A stretch of DNA of 64,000 nucleotides from Pelecanus crispus (taxonomy: Eukaryota > Chordata > Aves > Pelecaniformes > Pelecanidae). The notes below the pieces were generated by a model. That model did not search any database, had not been told where the DNA came from, and worked only from the letters and a program-made list of their open reading frames with translations. The stretch spans positions 12,846,734 through 12,910,733 of the forward strand of contig NC_134651.1 of the NCBI RefSeq assembly GCF_030463565.1, written 5' to 3'. Shown here one piece after another: positions 43,027-55,300 of this stretch; position 1 is the stretch's first letter; the number at the start of each line of letters is the position of its first letter. A program made the position numbers and the translations under genes.

Positions 43027-44816
43027 CAGCTCGGAGGCAGCGTGCCCTGAGGCGGTGAGCAGGGGAAGGCAGGCTCGCTGCCAGGGAGGTGGGGAGACCC
43101 GTGTGTCCCCCGGGGCCCCGCATGCCACTAGATGGCACTTGAACCTCTGCTCGGCAGGCTGGTGGGGACAGCGGCCCGAGCGCCGTGCGACACGGGGGTC
43201 CCCGGGGACCCCGGAGCAGCTTGGGGAGCGCTGGGCTCTGGGGGGCTTTCAAAACTGCTGCTTGCAGGCAGTCGCCATGGGTAATTCTGCCAGATGGGCT
43301 GGATAAGGAGACGTTTTAGAGGTGGGGTGGCTTTTTGGGACAGATGAGTTGCACCCAGCTTTCCCTCCCTGCCCCTGGGCCATGCTGGCCTCCTCTGGCT
43401 TTTGCCCTGCTGTAAGGATCATGCCACAGCCCTTTGCAGAGGTAACTGCTGAGGTAGCACACAGCATCGACTAGAAGGTACCTAAAAAAAATCTAGTGCA
43501 CTATCAGCACAGCCCAGTGGCTATTTGCAATAAATCGATGCTTTGTTTGGCTGCAAGAGAAAATCAGATCCGTAATGCTGTGGATGGAAATATTGAGCCC
43601 TCTTTTTCCCCTTTTCAGCCCCATCCTCTGCCCCTACATGCACAGGGAGGCACCCTGACTATCAAAGCACTTTCACGACTGATATGAGATGATTTGGATT
43701 GTTTCAGCAACCTGGCATTCCCTCCTCTGCTGAGACTGGGGGATGCCTGGGGGAGCCCATAAGGGTGCACAGAGGAAAAATGCATATAAGGCTGAAACAA
43801 AACCAGAGAAATCAGGATGTTGTGTCATGTATTGGCCCAGTCAAATATATCTTCTCCTACTGCTGGGTCCCAGTTACTGCATCACTGGTTCCTGAGAGCT
43901 CCCAGAGCTGTGACTTTGTGCTGGTATTTAACCATGTGTGCTGGCCCTGACTTTGATGGGTATTTTGGCATTGCTGCCTTTTGTATTTCACTGGAAGGGA
44001 AGCCCCTAAATGCTTTTGAGAGTGTGAGATTTGAGATGCCGGTGTCATCCACTATGATGGGATACAGGCTTGGCTGTGCCTACACCACTGTTGAAGGACA
44101 GGCACAAGATTTGTGAAGGGTTTAGGCACTTAGTACCCACAGAAGCAGGCAGCAGATCATCCGTTGCACACCTTGGGGACAAAAAGACCTCTGAAATATT
44201 TTTGAGCAGTCCAGAGGAAAGCTGGGACAAGGACAAGCCTACAGTCCCCCCTCACAGCCTGATGCCCTACACCCAGTCCAGGGCAGCTCTTGACATGGGA
44301 AAGGGTCTGTTTCCCACCCCCAAGAGCCCAGACCCAGCACCCTTTCCTTGTCCAAGCCCTTTTCTTGGTGGCAAGCGGGTCACTGGGGAGCTCTGGACCC
44401 TCTAAAGGTCCCACCATGGTCACTCCCTCTCCGTGCAAACCAGTGTCCTTTTAAAAGGCAGTGTGCAGTTGTAATGCTTTCAGACAAGCCCAAATCGCTG
44501 TGATTTCCCCCTGACCGAGTGGCCGTGAAATTGCAGTGGGGGCAGAGCGTGGCGTGACTGAAGTGATTACGCGGGTGGCAGGGGATGATAGCAAATCCGT
44601 GGCGTTGGAGGGGACTGCACGCTGTGTCGTGCTCCCGAGCTAAGATAATGCAAGCCGGCTGAGCTCAATCAACAGTTTGTTTGCAGGACCCTGCTTCCCT
44701 GGGCAAAAAAAAAGAAAGACCCAGAAAAATCTCGGAGCATTGTTTCCTTCTCTTTTTTAATTTCCGAAAGTTTGGCCTGGCTGAAGCTGGTGGGTGTTGA
44801 ACCATGACGTGAGTCA
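43027..44816. other. No gene recognised
   Basis: No coding signal found. The stretch 44470-44690 has TGA/GTCA-like and AT-rich motifs and could be regulatory, on weak evidence. Confidence 0.45.
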
Positions 44817-45668
44817 TTGCTGGCCCTGATAGCACCAGCCCTGCTGACATGCCCAGGGTTCACTGCGATTCCTGTAGCTCATAGCTCCCAGCATTTGGGT
44901 CTGCAGCTCCTGTTCCGGGTGTGTAACTCTCTGCCTTTTCTCCTCTTGGGAAGCCTGAAAAGCAATGGCTTGGGGAACCCAAAGCTTCCTGCCACCAGAG
45001 GACATGGATGCCCATTTTTCCTTGGGGCCAGTAGACCCTTCAAAGCTCCCCCAAAGGGAAGACCTCTCTACTGGGTTGCAGCAGTCATTTCTAGACATGG
45101 TGGTGTGATGGACAGGGAAGCCTGCAGATCTTTGTTAGCTGCAGTGATGAAAAATCCTGTGCCTGCAGGTGATGCACTGGGTCTGACTGCCCGCTGGGGT
45201 CTGGGATATGGTGGCACCAGGTACGATGGTGACCCGGGAACAATTTACTATGAGCAGTGGCTCCCAGTGGTGCCCTTTAGTCCTTGGTGGAGCTGGGGTG
45301 GGCAGGCAATTTGCTGTGTGTCACTGGGGCTGGGGACACTGCCCACATGTGCCATGACCAATGCATATTTATGCTTCAGGCCCCTGTCTGTGTCCTTGGT
45401 AGGAAATATTTTCAAGGCTGATGGTGTTGTCCTCGCAATGTTGGCTACCTCAAGCAACGTGTCCTGGAAAGAAAAGGACCCAAGGAAGGTCTGGTGTGTG
45501 GAGAAATGCCTCTGTGACATCCAGCACTGTGATGTGAAGGGTCAGCTGTCCCAGCCCTCCGAGCACCCCCATTCAGAGAAGGTGTGGACATTTAACCCTT
45601 CCACTGACCATCCCTTGGAGCAGCAATATGAAGACTGGAAACTCGGGGCAATGCACAGATGGGGGTAG
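44817..45668 (+). other. Unexplained 283-codon open frame, probably chance
   Basis: The longest open frame in the window outside the MASP-3 exon and the simple repeat. The predicted protein starts with a hydrophobic segment but shows no motif, internal repeat or family I recognise. It has a mixed hydrophobic and Gly/Trp-rich composition. No promoter, splice or poly(A) evidence accompanies it. I report it as a position to check, not as a gene. Confidence 0.15.
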
Positions 45669-48600
45669 GAGAGGATTCGGCAAAGGAGGCATGCGGGGAG
45701 AGGACTGCAAGCTGTTTGTCTGCCTCTGTGCATTACTCCAAAACAGCCCAGGAGCAGTCATTCTTCATGTGGGCTGCGTGGGTCTTGCTGTGGAGTATTA
45801 TCGACAAACACCAGCTCCGCTCTCATTAACAACCTGTTAATCATCCGCTGCCTGTCGTTAGGAGGTGTGCAGAGACCCCGCAAATGGCAGGCAATGCACA
45901 ACATGTTCTGTAGGCTGGAGGGGGAATATAGCTTATAGATCACATAGCTGGAGACAGGAGTGCTGGGTGGATTTTAACAACCCACCTGCATTTATGAGAT
46001 CCAGCAATGGGCCATTAGTTATCTTCAAAATCTGCAGTGGCTTGTGTTTTTAGGCACAACTGCATTTACAATGTCATTCAAGTCACGTTTTGGTTCTTAC
46101 TCATGTCCCAACCAACCTCTCCAAGACACAAAAATTCAGCTGATGATGAGCCGTAGGTTTGGGAGAAGCAGAAGATTGTTAGTCCTGAGGGCAGCAGTGG
46201 GCAGAGAGGGATAGTGCCCTGGGCTGTATTTGTAGAGAGCAATTTCTGCATTATTCATTCATGAGTGAGCTCTTCGGGGGTATATTTGAGTGCAAAAATT
46301 GATACCAAATATTTCTAGCATCACAAAATGATTTCCACACAGGTGATTTCACCTGCTGTCAGGATGCAGCCACTTCTGGGGCAGAGTACAGGTACGAAGA
46401 GCACATTACAAATGCAGAAATGAAGCAGAGGCAGGCTGGTGAAGGGAGAAGTCTGAAGCCAGTGCCTGCCTGAGACACCATCAGGCAGTGAGCAAGGCAC
46501 ACATTTGCCCTTGCTTACAGATAGAAGAAATTTAAACATAAGTTTTACACCTCAGAAAAAGCTCTGCAGCCTCATGGCATGGCTCAGGACTGCACTCCCA
46601 TCACAGAATGGCGTGCCGAGGGTGGCTGGAAACCAAGGGTTCATGCTGGTCTGACTCAGGTGCACTGGATTTGCCTGGGGACCAGTTATAGGGAGCCTGG
46701 AAATTGCATAAATATCTACAGAGCAGCTGGGGGGTTGTGCTGTTATACTGAGCCTTGGGAGGACTTCTCCATGATCCCTCTGCTCTTTCTCCCTCTGCTG
46801 TTTCTATTGGTATCAGGCTCAGGGCACACAGAAGTGTGAGTAGCTGTTCAGAAAGCTGAGGGGTACAGTCTGGGCAAGGTGTGGTGTGCCTGGTCCTTAG
46901 GAAAGCCTGGTGGTGTGGGTGGGGACACCTGTGACCTCCTGCAGGAGAAGGATGTAGGCTTGTCTTGCCACGGAGGACTTTATTGCAAGCCAGCTATGTC
47001 CATTTTCCCCTTAATGGTATCTTTATAACGCTTGTGGGGGCTGAGCTGGGATACACACACAGCTCCCAGTCTGGGCTCCCTGGGGAAAGCTGGTCTGTGA
47101 TGACTGAAGGCTGGAGGGTGCAATGTGCAGGGAATGAGCTGTATCTATAGCCAGTGTAGGTGGGTGAAGATACTGTATTCTATCATACTATCAACAGTGA
47201 TAAGGATGCCAAACCCACACAAACAGATCACTGATGAGACTCCAGCAGCATTAACAAGAGACTGAAGGACCATCTAGCCCTGTTGCTTGCAGTAGCTGCT
47301 AGTGGTGAGTTATGCTTCATGTCTCATCAATGCTGGGGGAGCGCTGGAAGAGAGAAGCAAAAGATGAAACCAGGAATGAAGAGGGAGAAGGTGGACAGAA
47401 AATGTGACTTGGCTCTATTTCCAAGTGAGAAGATCTTGAACATATTACAGGACTGTGAGGGGATGGGGTTGGCTTACTCAGCAGGTTTTGGGTCACCCCA
47501 CTGCAGCACTGGAGCATGATGAACTATTGGTGTAGTCAATAAGAGTATCCAGTTTGAACTGTACGTCTATGGAGTGACTTTACCAAACACTTGTGCTTCA
47601 GTGCTGCGAGCAAAGGTCAGATGACTCCCAGCTGCTGGACATCTTAGTGCTGGAACTGTCAACCTGGGAATGTCCTGTAGCTTCCTCTGAAGCAACTTAC
47701 TTTGGGGACAGGGTGATGAGGAAGGACATGGCATGGGGTGGCTGCCAGTTCCAGCCTGTCCCAGCTGCTTTGTGCCAAGGTCATTATTGTTTTGTGAGTT
47801 GTTTTGGTTTTCCCCCCCTAGCAGTGTAATTTCATTTACAAAATGCTGAAGTGCCAGCCGGGATCAAGTCCTGCCTTTCATTTTCTGTTTCTGCTTAAAT
47901 GAATATTGATGTAGTGTTTATCTTTCTTTAATATTCATGATGATAAAGGACTTGGAGCCATTCACTTTTAATTACACCCTTCTACGGGAAACAGTCTAGT
48001 GTAATTAGAGAGCTTCCAGTGCATGGAAGAAAACAAACAAACTTTTTGCCTCCCCTTCCAGAAGTGCCAAGCAAGGTTCCCAGGGGCATTCCCTTTTCCT
48101 CTGCTGTGGTGGCCTGGAAGCGGGGACTTCTGTGCAACAGTGCCCTGGGCTGTGCCGCCTATTTGCTGTGCTGTTAGAGAACTCAAGTCTGCAAAACTTG
48201 ACCATTTGCAGCCCCCCAAAGTGGGGCAGTGGCCTGGAGGGTTGGGAAGGAGGCAAATGCACAACTCCAGTGGATGGGGGTAGGTTTCTTGGAAAGGAAG
48301 GCAGGGTTTCCCAGGTTTGGGGGGTGTGACGTGGGTTTTCTATTTCTACCCTTGCAGCAGCCTCCCTGTGAGACCGTAAACAAGTTACTGCTTCTCCATG
48401 CCCAGTTTCCCCAGCAATGAAGAGGGATGGGACCACTTGTGCTGCCTGCCCTCTCTTTTGACTGGACACAGTCTTCCTGCCCTTGTGCAGCTCAGAGAGT
48501 CTCTCTGTTCTCCTGCAGCAGTAATTAGCCGTTTAAATCAAATCTGGCAAAATTATCATGGAGTGATGCCTCAATGGCAAGGCAATGACCAGCTCTCCTT

Positions 48601-49283
48601 TTTAGCACTCAGACAGCATTGCTTCTCCCTCCCCTAACATTATCCATGAGCAAATTGTTATACTGAGCTGTGAAAATTGCCCAGGAGCTTCTGCTGGGAG
48701 CCTGAACTTTCTCCGACACATAAAACCAATCTCTCTGAGCATGGCTGATGATCAAACCCAGTCTGGTGATGAGATGAGCTTTCCTCTATCAGCATCTCTT
48801 TTGGCAGCTGGGTCAGTGGTGGCTTCTGCTGGTGACAGGAGGCAGCAAGCCTGGGGACTTCCCATGGACTGTAACAACTCTCCAGCTGTCTCAGAGCTGG
48901 GTTTTCACAAGTCTTTGAAAATCAGAGCCCTTAAGAGTTAGATGTCAGCACCCTACATGGAAACATCCCATGTTACAACTCTGTTTGGAGACTCCTATGC
49001 CAAACAACTTTCTGTTCTTGAGCTGCCTTTTGATGAGCAATCAGATGTTATTGGTCACATCATGCTCAAAACCAGCTGAGTGCTACATGGGGCTTTCTCA
49101 CATTTAGTGGTTGTTTTCAGCAGCAATGTCCTTTGGCTGAAACAGCACCTTAATGATGTTCTTTTAATGTCTCTGTTCTGTCGCGTGTGGGTAGGGCTGA
49201 GTGGCGCAACAGGCTGATCATTTTCATCTTGTAAAATATACATCATTCTATTTTACATGGGGGATAATCATTGCAGAACTGAC
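45669..49283. other. No gene recognised; candidate non-coding elements
   Basis: Intergenic. AT-rich, homeodomain-site-like blocks lie at about 47870-48020 and 48510-48620. No coding exon seen. Confidence 0.45.
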
Positions 49284-49310
49284 TTTTTTTTTTTTTTTTT
49301 TTTTTTTTTT
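49284..49310. repeat. Poly(T) tract
   Basis: 27 consecutive T on the plus strand. No retrotransposon body is recognisable on either side. Confidence 0.95.
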
Positions 49311-52300
49311 CCTTTTCCTGCTGTAATTACTATCCTCCTGTGCTGATGTCTGTGCATGATGAAACGAGTGAAAATTTAAACTGCCCTGGGTGATGGGACA
49401 TAGACCTTGCTGAAAAATTTAAATGTCTCCTATCCAGAGGAGGCTGGCCCATAAATAAAGGATGAAGTCCCCACTGCAGGAGGGGGAGAGCTAGTGCAGC
49501 TCCAGACTTAACACCTTCCTGCCCACCTCCAGCCATGCCTATAGCTGTGGTTGTTCTTCCTTGCTGGAGTCTGGGAGCATGTGGGAGCCCCAGGGTGTCA
49601 GGGGCTGGAGACCCAGGGCTAGGAGATTGTCTGGGTCACTGTGTTAGGTGAAGGAAGCCTTGTAGTTAGGAATAAATTGAAAGCAACTGCCCTGAGTTTC
49701 AGTGGGCATGTTGATCCATTTAGCCTAAGAGCTAAATCCACTGGTACCTGCGGAGCAGAGAGGCTTAACTAGAGCAGAAGTGATAGACCTGTTGTCTCCA
49801 TTGGAAAATGAGGGATACAAGTAATTAATCTCCTTGCAACATGGAGGGGATGCTGGGGGGAAAGAGATTATAACATGCTATGACCACTAATATGAATAAA
49901 CCACTATCCCTAAAAGATCAGTGATTTTTAGTTTTCTGGTGGAGGACTGTGTTTCTATTCTCACATCTCTTTGGAGGTATTTTAGTCATCTTTTGCAAAT
50001 CAGCCCAGACAGTCACAGATAAAATGACAGTTCGGTGAAAAATCTCTCCCAGTAGTAAGTTGCTATTTCTATCCATTACTGACTGTGCAGCTGAGTTCAC
50101 CGTGGAGCACAGGGGTTAGAGACCTATAGCATCATCAGCTCTGACTCCCTTCTGTCACATGCACAACATCATATAAGTTTCAGAGATCCCTTCTCTGTCT
50201 TCTGCTGTGGCAAGGGCTCATCTAGCATGCAAACACAAGGCTCGGTCTCCCCCTGAACCCTTGCCCTTGGTCCACACTGATTTAAGCAGTTGCATGGAGG
50301 AGGAAATTGTGTGGGATGGACCTGTGTTCTGGGAGGAGGCAGTGCCACTTCTTTTTTCCCAGGTGGTAATTTGCCCTGGATGTGAAATCTCTCATTTTCC
50401 AGCTTCATGCCCCAGGAATGAGGTGAGGAGCTTGGCTCCACATCACTCACCCCAGCCCCAGCACCTTGAGCCAATTGCCCCATTTCAGCCAAAGCTGTCA
50501 TCTCAAAGATGTTAAGTTCCTTTTCAGTTCAATGAAAGGGGGAGGAGAAAGACCCAAATTGATGTCTTCAAGGGGAGAACTCACCAGCATCAGACATATG
50601 AGAATCCATTAGGGAAAGTCCCTGAAAAGCCACCTTGGTGGACTCTGCCCGTGGAAGAACAAGCGTGAACAAGTGGGATGCAGATGCAGGCAGGTCACAA
50701 GCTGTGCTTAGATGGCTCCGTGGCACCTTCCTGCCACTGGCCCTTGAGGGCGGAGAGACAGTAGCAAGGCAGGCAGGATGGAGTATCTGCTTCCATTAAC
50801 ATGGGTAATTGCTTTGTAATTCCCTTTTCAGAGCTGGGTGCGGTGAGCTGTGCAGAGTGGATGGAAATTGCATTGCCACAATTTGGGGGTGATGTAGAAA
50901 TTAGCTAAGCTGCCAGGGCATCCTTCGCTGGGGTCCCATGGAGGCGGGTGCCCTCCACTGTAGTGGGTGTGCAGCAAGAGCTAATGAACCCTCCGGGGGA
51001 TGCAGAACATGGGGTGGGATGAGGCAGCAGGGATGAGGGGGTGCACGTTCCTGGGGCTTGCTCCTTAGGGAGGTTTGTGTGGGTTCTTCCAATTAACCCA
51101 CTGCACTTCATTAGCAGGAGCTCCCTGTGGAGGCAGATAACTAGGTAGCAGACTCGAGGGTTGGTCCTTATTAACTCTGGGTTAGGATATTGGATGGGGA
51201 AGTGCAGGGTGCTCTGGGTTCTGCTGTTGGACCCCTGGAGAAACTCAGCTCCCATCTCCTGAGTGTCCCTGTCCCCAAGGCGGACAGTGTCATGCAGTCC
51301 CTGTGAGCACTGTGTTCTCTGCAAGGTGTTTCCACGAGGTGGCCCATCCACTTCCCAGGACCCATGGGGCTGTGGGTTTTGCAGGATCACCTCATGGGCC
51401 ACAGATGCCTGTCTGTGGGGCTTCTTTAGATGGAAGCTCCCAGAGACTGAGCATTTCCCTCAGGGTGCATGCAAAGCTCATGTTGGTGGCTTGGGGCCTC
51501 TGATGCAGGTCTCCTACCTGCAGTAACAGCCTGGTGCAGAGACCCCTGCCTGTCCCATCTTCCCACGTTCCAGCTATTGCCTATGCTGGAGACTTTGAAG
51601 GAGGTTTGCAAAAGGCCAGAGCAGTCTATCCAGCTCCATTCTGGCTGTATTCTGCCTGTAGCAAGTAGTTTGTGAAAGCTGTTGCCTCTAACAGCATCTA
51701 GCCTTTTAATGTCTGTTCCCACCTCCTTCGGGGTGGCCCATCCTCCCCCATGCGCAGTGAGGCAGCCCCTTCATTTTGCAGCTGCACTGTGGAGAAACAA
51801 GGAACTCTGGGTTTTTAATTTTGAAGAAACAGATATTTTGATTGTCAAGTCAATCCTGGATTATTTTGGGCAAAGGCAGTTTGACAGACCATTATTTTGA
51901 AGGGACATGGATCATTTAACCAAGCCTAATTGCCTCTGTGTCACAATTAGTCATTCAGGCTGAGGAGGAATTGGTGTCACCATCATTTTGTATTGGGAGC
52001 CAGTGACTAAATCTAATGAAAGTGTTTGAATCAGAACTTTTATGTATGTACATTCATTATACTGCTAAATTGGCTGTATCTCCTCGTGAGACTGGAGAAG
52101 ACTGTATGTGAGACCGTGGTAGCTGCTGCATGGGTGAGATGAATTGCTGAGGGTTTGGGAGTGGCTGAAGGGGACACTGAGATTTTCAAGTGCCTCCTTG
52201 GCTGGAGTGATGCAGGACTGCTCCCACAGGTATGGAGACTGGTGCTGAGTACAAGTTTTGGGGATGCCCTCTGAGATACGATTAACCTCCTGGCAAGGGT

Positions 52301-55300
52301 GATGAGCTCCTGTCTGCAGGACAGGCCTAGGGGATGGAGGAAAATACCCAAAGGCCTGGGGAAGGGAAAAGTTCAACAATCCCTGGACAGCCCCATCACC
52401 TGCTGGAGACACCTTGAAAAGCAAGCCAAGGGACTTGACTTCAAGGATGCAAGGTTATTCCTCAGGATGGGGCGAAAGGGTCTGTCCTCCTTTATTTTCA
52501 GGGGGTAAACCTCTGTGGTTGTGCCCTGGCTGTGCCTGCTCCCTGGCAGGGAGCATGGTCAGGCTTACATGGTAGGAGGAAGGGCTCGCAAGCCTCCACT
52601 CCTACCACAGGCTCATGTGATGCTGGGAGTGATTGATTTGCTATTGACATTTTAAAGTAATGCTATCAGGTCAAATCTTGCCAAACTTTAAGGCTGTCAG
52701 TCACCTGCCATGTTGAGTTCAGTGATGGGAAGGTTGTAAGCAGGAAAGCTGGGATCATGGTGGAAGACTGTGAAATTGGAGGGTGGCAGGAGGGTGCTGG
52801 GAACTTGCCCTCCTGGCTCACAAAGCCCAGAGTTTCAAAAGTCTCTCCATTTTTCAGAAAACACACAGACTGTCAGCCAAACATCGCAAGCAAGCAAAGG
52901 AGCCAGGAAATGAACTTCTCCACAAAACAAAAATCAAACTGACTCATTTGTTTTCAAGGTTCTCTACCCCAGTGAAATGAAAGACATAATCATACAGGGG
53001 AAATAAGAAGATAAATTGGGTGTTATTTCAAGTGTTGCTGGCTCACATAATTTTATTGTGATATTTGCAAGAATGGGCATTTGTTCTAAAGCTTCAGATT
53101 CTGGATTCAGATGGATTCTTGCGACTCAAAGCTTTTAGTAAAGAAAGGGACATTTGATGCTTTATAATCATGGAAAAATTCTTGAAAATCATGGCCTGAG
53201 ATTGACTCCAGAAGTTCAGCAAGTAGAAAGTGAGTAAGGAGAACTTGGAGGGCACAATTAATCTGATTCACGTGAGGAGATCTTGTCTTTGAATGCCTCT
53301 GCCCACAGTGCAGTACAGATAATGAACACAGAGCCAAATATGCTGTGTCTCAATGTCTGGAGACGTCTAGGTGTTGGATATGTGAGCTGATTGTAACAGA
53401 ACCAGCCTCCTGGGAAGCTCATTTGTCTGCAGCATCTCTGCAGGTTGAGCTTACTGGGAAGTGAGGAACGGGATACACAGGTGATTTGTTCGCTGAGTGT
53501 GGGAAGGAGTTGGCACTGATGGCAGGGCAAGATGTTGTGGGAGCTGACAGACCCTATGACCACTGGCTTTCTGATTTTATTCTGCCCCTGTGCCATTGTC
53601 AGATGAATGGGGTGAGTTGGATGCAGCTGCTGCTCCTCCTCTGAACAGCTTTGACAGTCTCTCTAATGGAAACAAAACTGCGTTGGCCCCTTTCCTGTTT
53701 TGATCAAGAGAAATTCTTCTATACTTTCAAACAGCTGAACACACAGCCTCGGCAGGTGATTGAATTCTGGGGACAGATCAGGTAATCTGTGTGACTTGGA
53801 AAGCTGCGCAACGTCAGGGGAGATGTGGGTCCAACACAAAATCTTTCCATGATCTTGAGAAACCAAATACCTGGACCCACTATGGCTTTGGGGAAAGGAA
53901 GAAAAGGGAAGATAGGATCAGTTTGGTAAGACTGGCCCAGGTGCTCTCGCATCTCTATCCCTCTCCCAGTAGATGGGTCCCCATCACAAGAGGACCCTTG
54001 TGTTACACACGCCATTTTGTAATCATCTGAGGCGTATGAAACCCCGAATGACTGCTAATGTGCCTTGTGGAGATGTGTCCCCTCTTCATTATTAACATTT
54101 AAATCCCTTCCAGAACCACAGCCATTAATTTTGCTGTTGCCTTAGTGTCAAAGAGCCAGCACAGGCGATGTTGAGCATTCCTGGGGCCAGAATGCAGAGC
54201 TCTGGCTGAAGACGGCCTCCCCCTCTGCTTAGCTGCCTTTCCAATCAACACTGCCCAGGCGGAGGGGGATTCAGGTTGTTTGGTGCAGATGCTTCTCATT
54301 GGAGAAGGTCTGCTTCAGTGAAGAAGGGACAAATGTCTCTGTGAATGCAGAGGATAAAAGGTTGTGTCTTGTCCCTGTCCTCCTGTCCCTGTCCTCCTCT
54401 TATCTTCTCCCCTATAACCCCGTTGACTTGTTCAGAGGCTTATTTGGCTGTTGTCCTGCCTTATCTTGCCTATGATACATTTTCTGAGGAGGGTGGCTTT
54501 AATCTGTCACTCTGAAGCATCATACCTTTGAAACCATAAATGATTTCAGAAAAGAATAGTTAGGGAGTAGCAAAGAGCAGGATCTGGGGTTTTAAGAAAT
54601 AATCCTCCCAGGTTTTTGGGACATTTTCAGCTTCTATTTTTTTTTTTTTAGACAAAAGAGAGAAACAGTCAAAAGGAACAAGGTGATATTCAGCAGGGAA
54701 AAGCAAAAAATGTCTCTGATGTGTCCATGCTCCCTGGCTGGTTTTGGCCAAGTGATTCATGTTACACAGATGCAGCCCAGTCTGTTTGGACTCTAAGCCT
54801 CTAACAGAGGATGCTCCCAGCCCTGTAACAATCCAGTCCCAACTGATAATCACCTTTACTTTCTTCTCAGTATATCAAAACTGAACTTGACTGACTTCTG
54901 TTCCTAACTACGAGACCCTGTGCTTTCTTCCCCTGCAAGACTAGGGTCTCCTCTGTAGTTAGGGAATGACAATATGCATAAAAATGTGTAGACTGGGAAC
55001 TGTTCATCCCATAAACTAAATATTGAGTGTCTGGGAGCTACACACCCTGGCCCTGCTGCACCTAAGGACTTTCTGTGTGGTGTCCAGAGCTGCAGGAAAG
55101 TCTCTAATGCTCTGCATGGCTGCATGTGGGCCAGTGCTGCTTAGCTAGGAGACTGCATCTCCTCATGAAATGGTCAAAGCCAAAGGTGGGGAGGAAAACC
55201 TTTCTTGTGTTCATGAACAGGATTTATCTGCCATATTTTCAGTCCTTGAGGCATTTCCTTGTTTCTACTTTTGGATGTACCCTTGCCCTGTCCCTGAATC

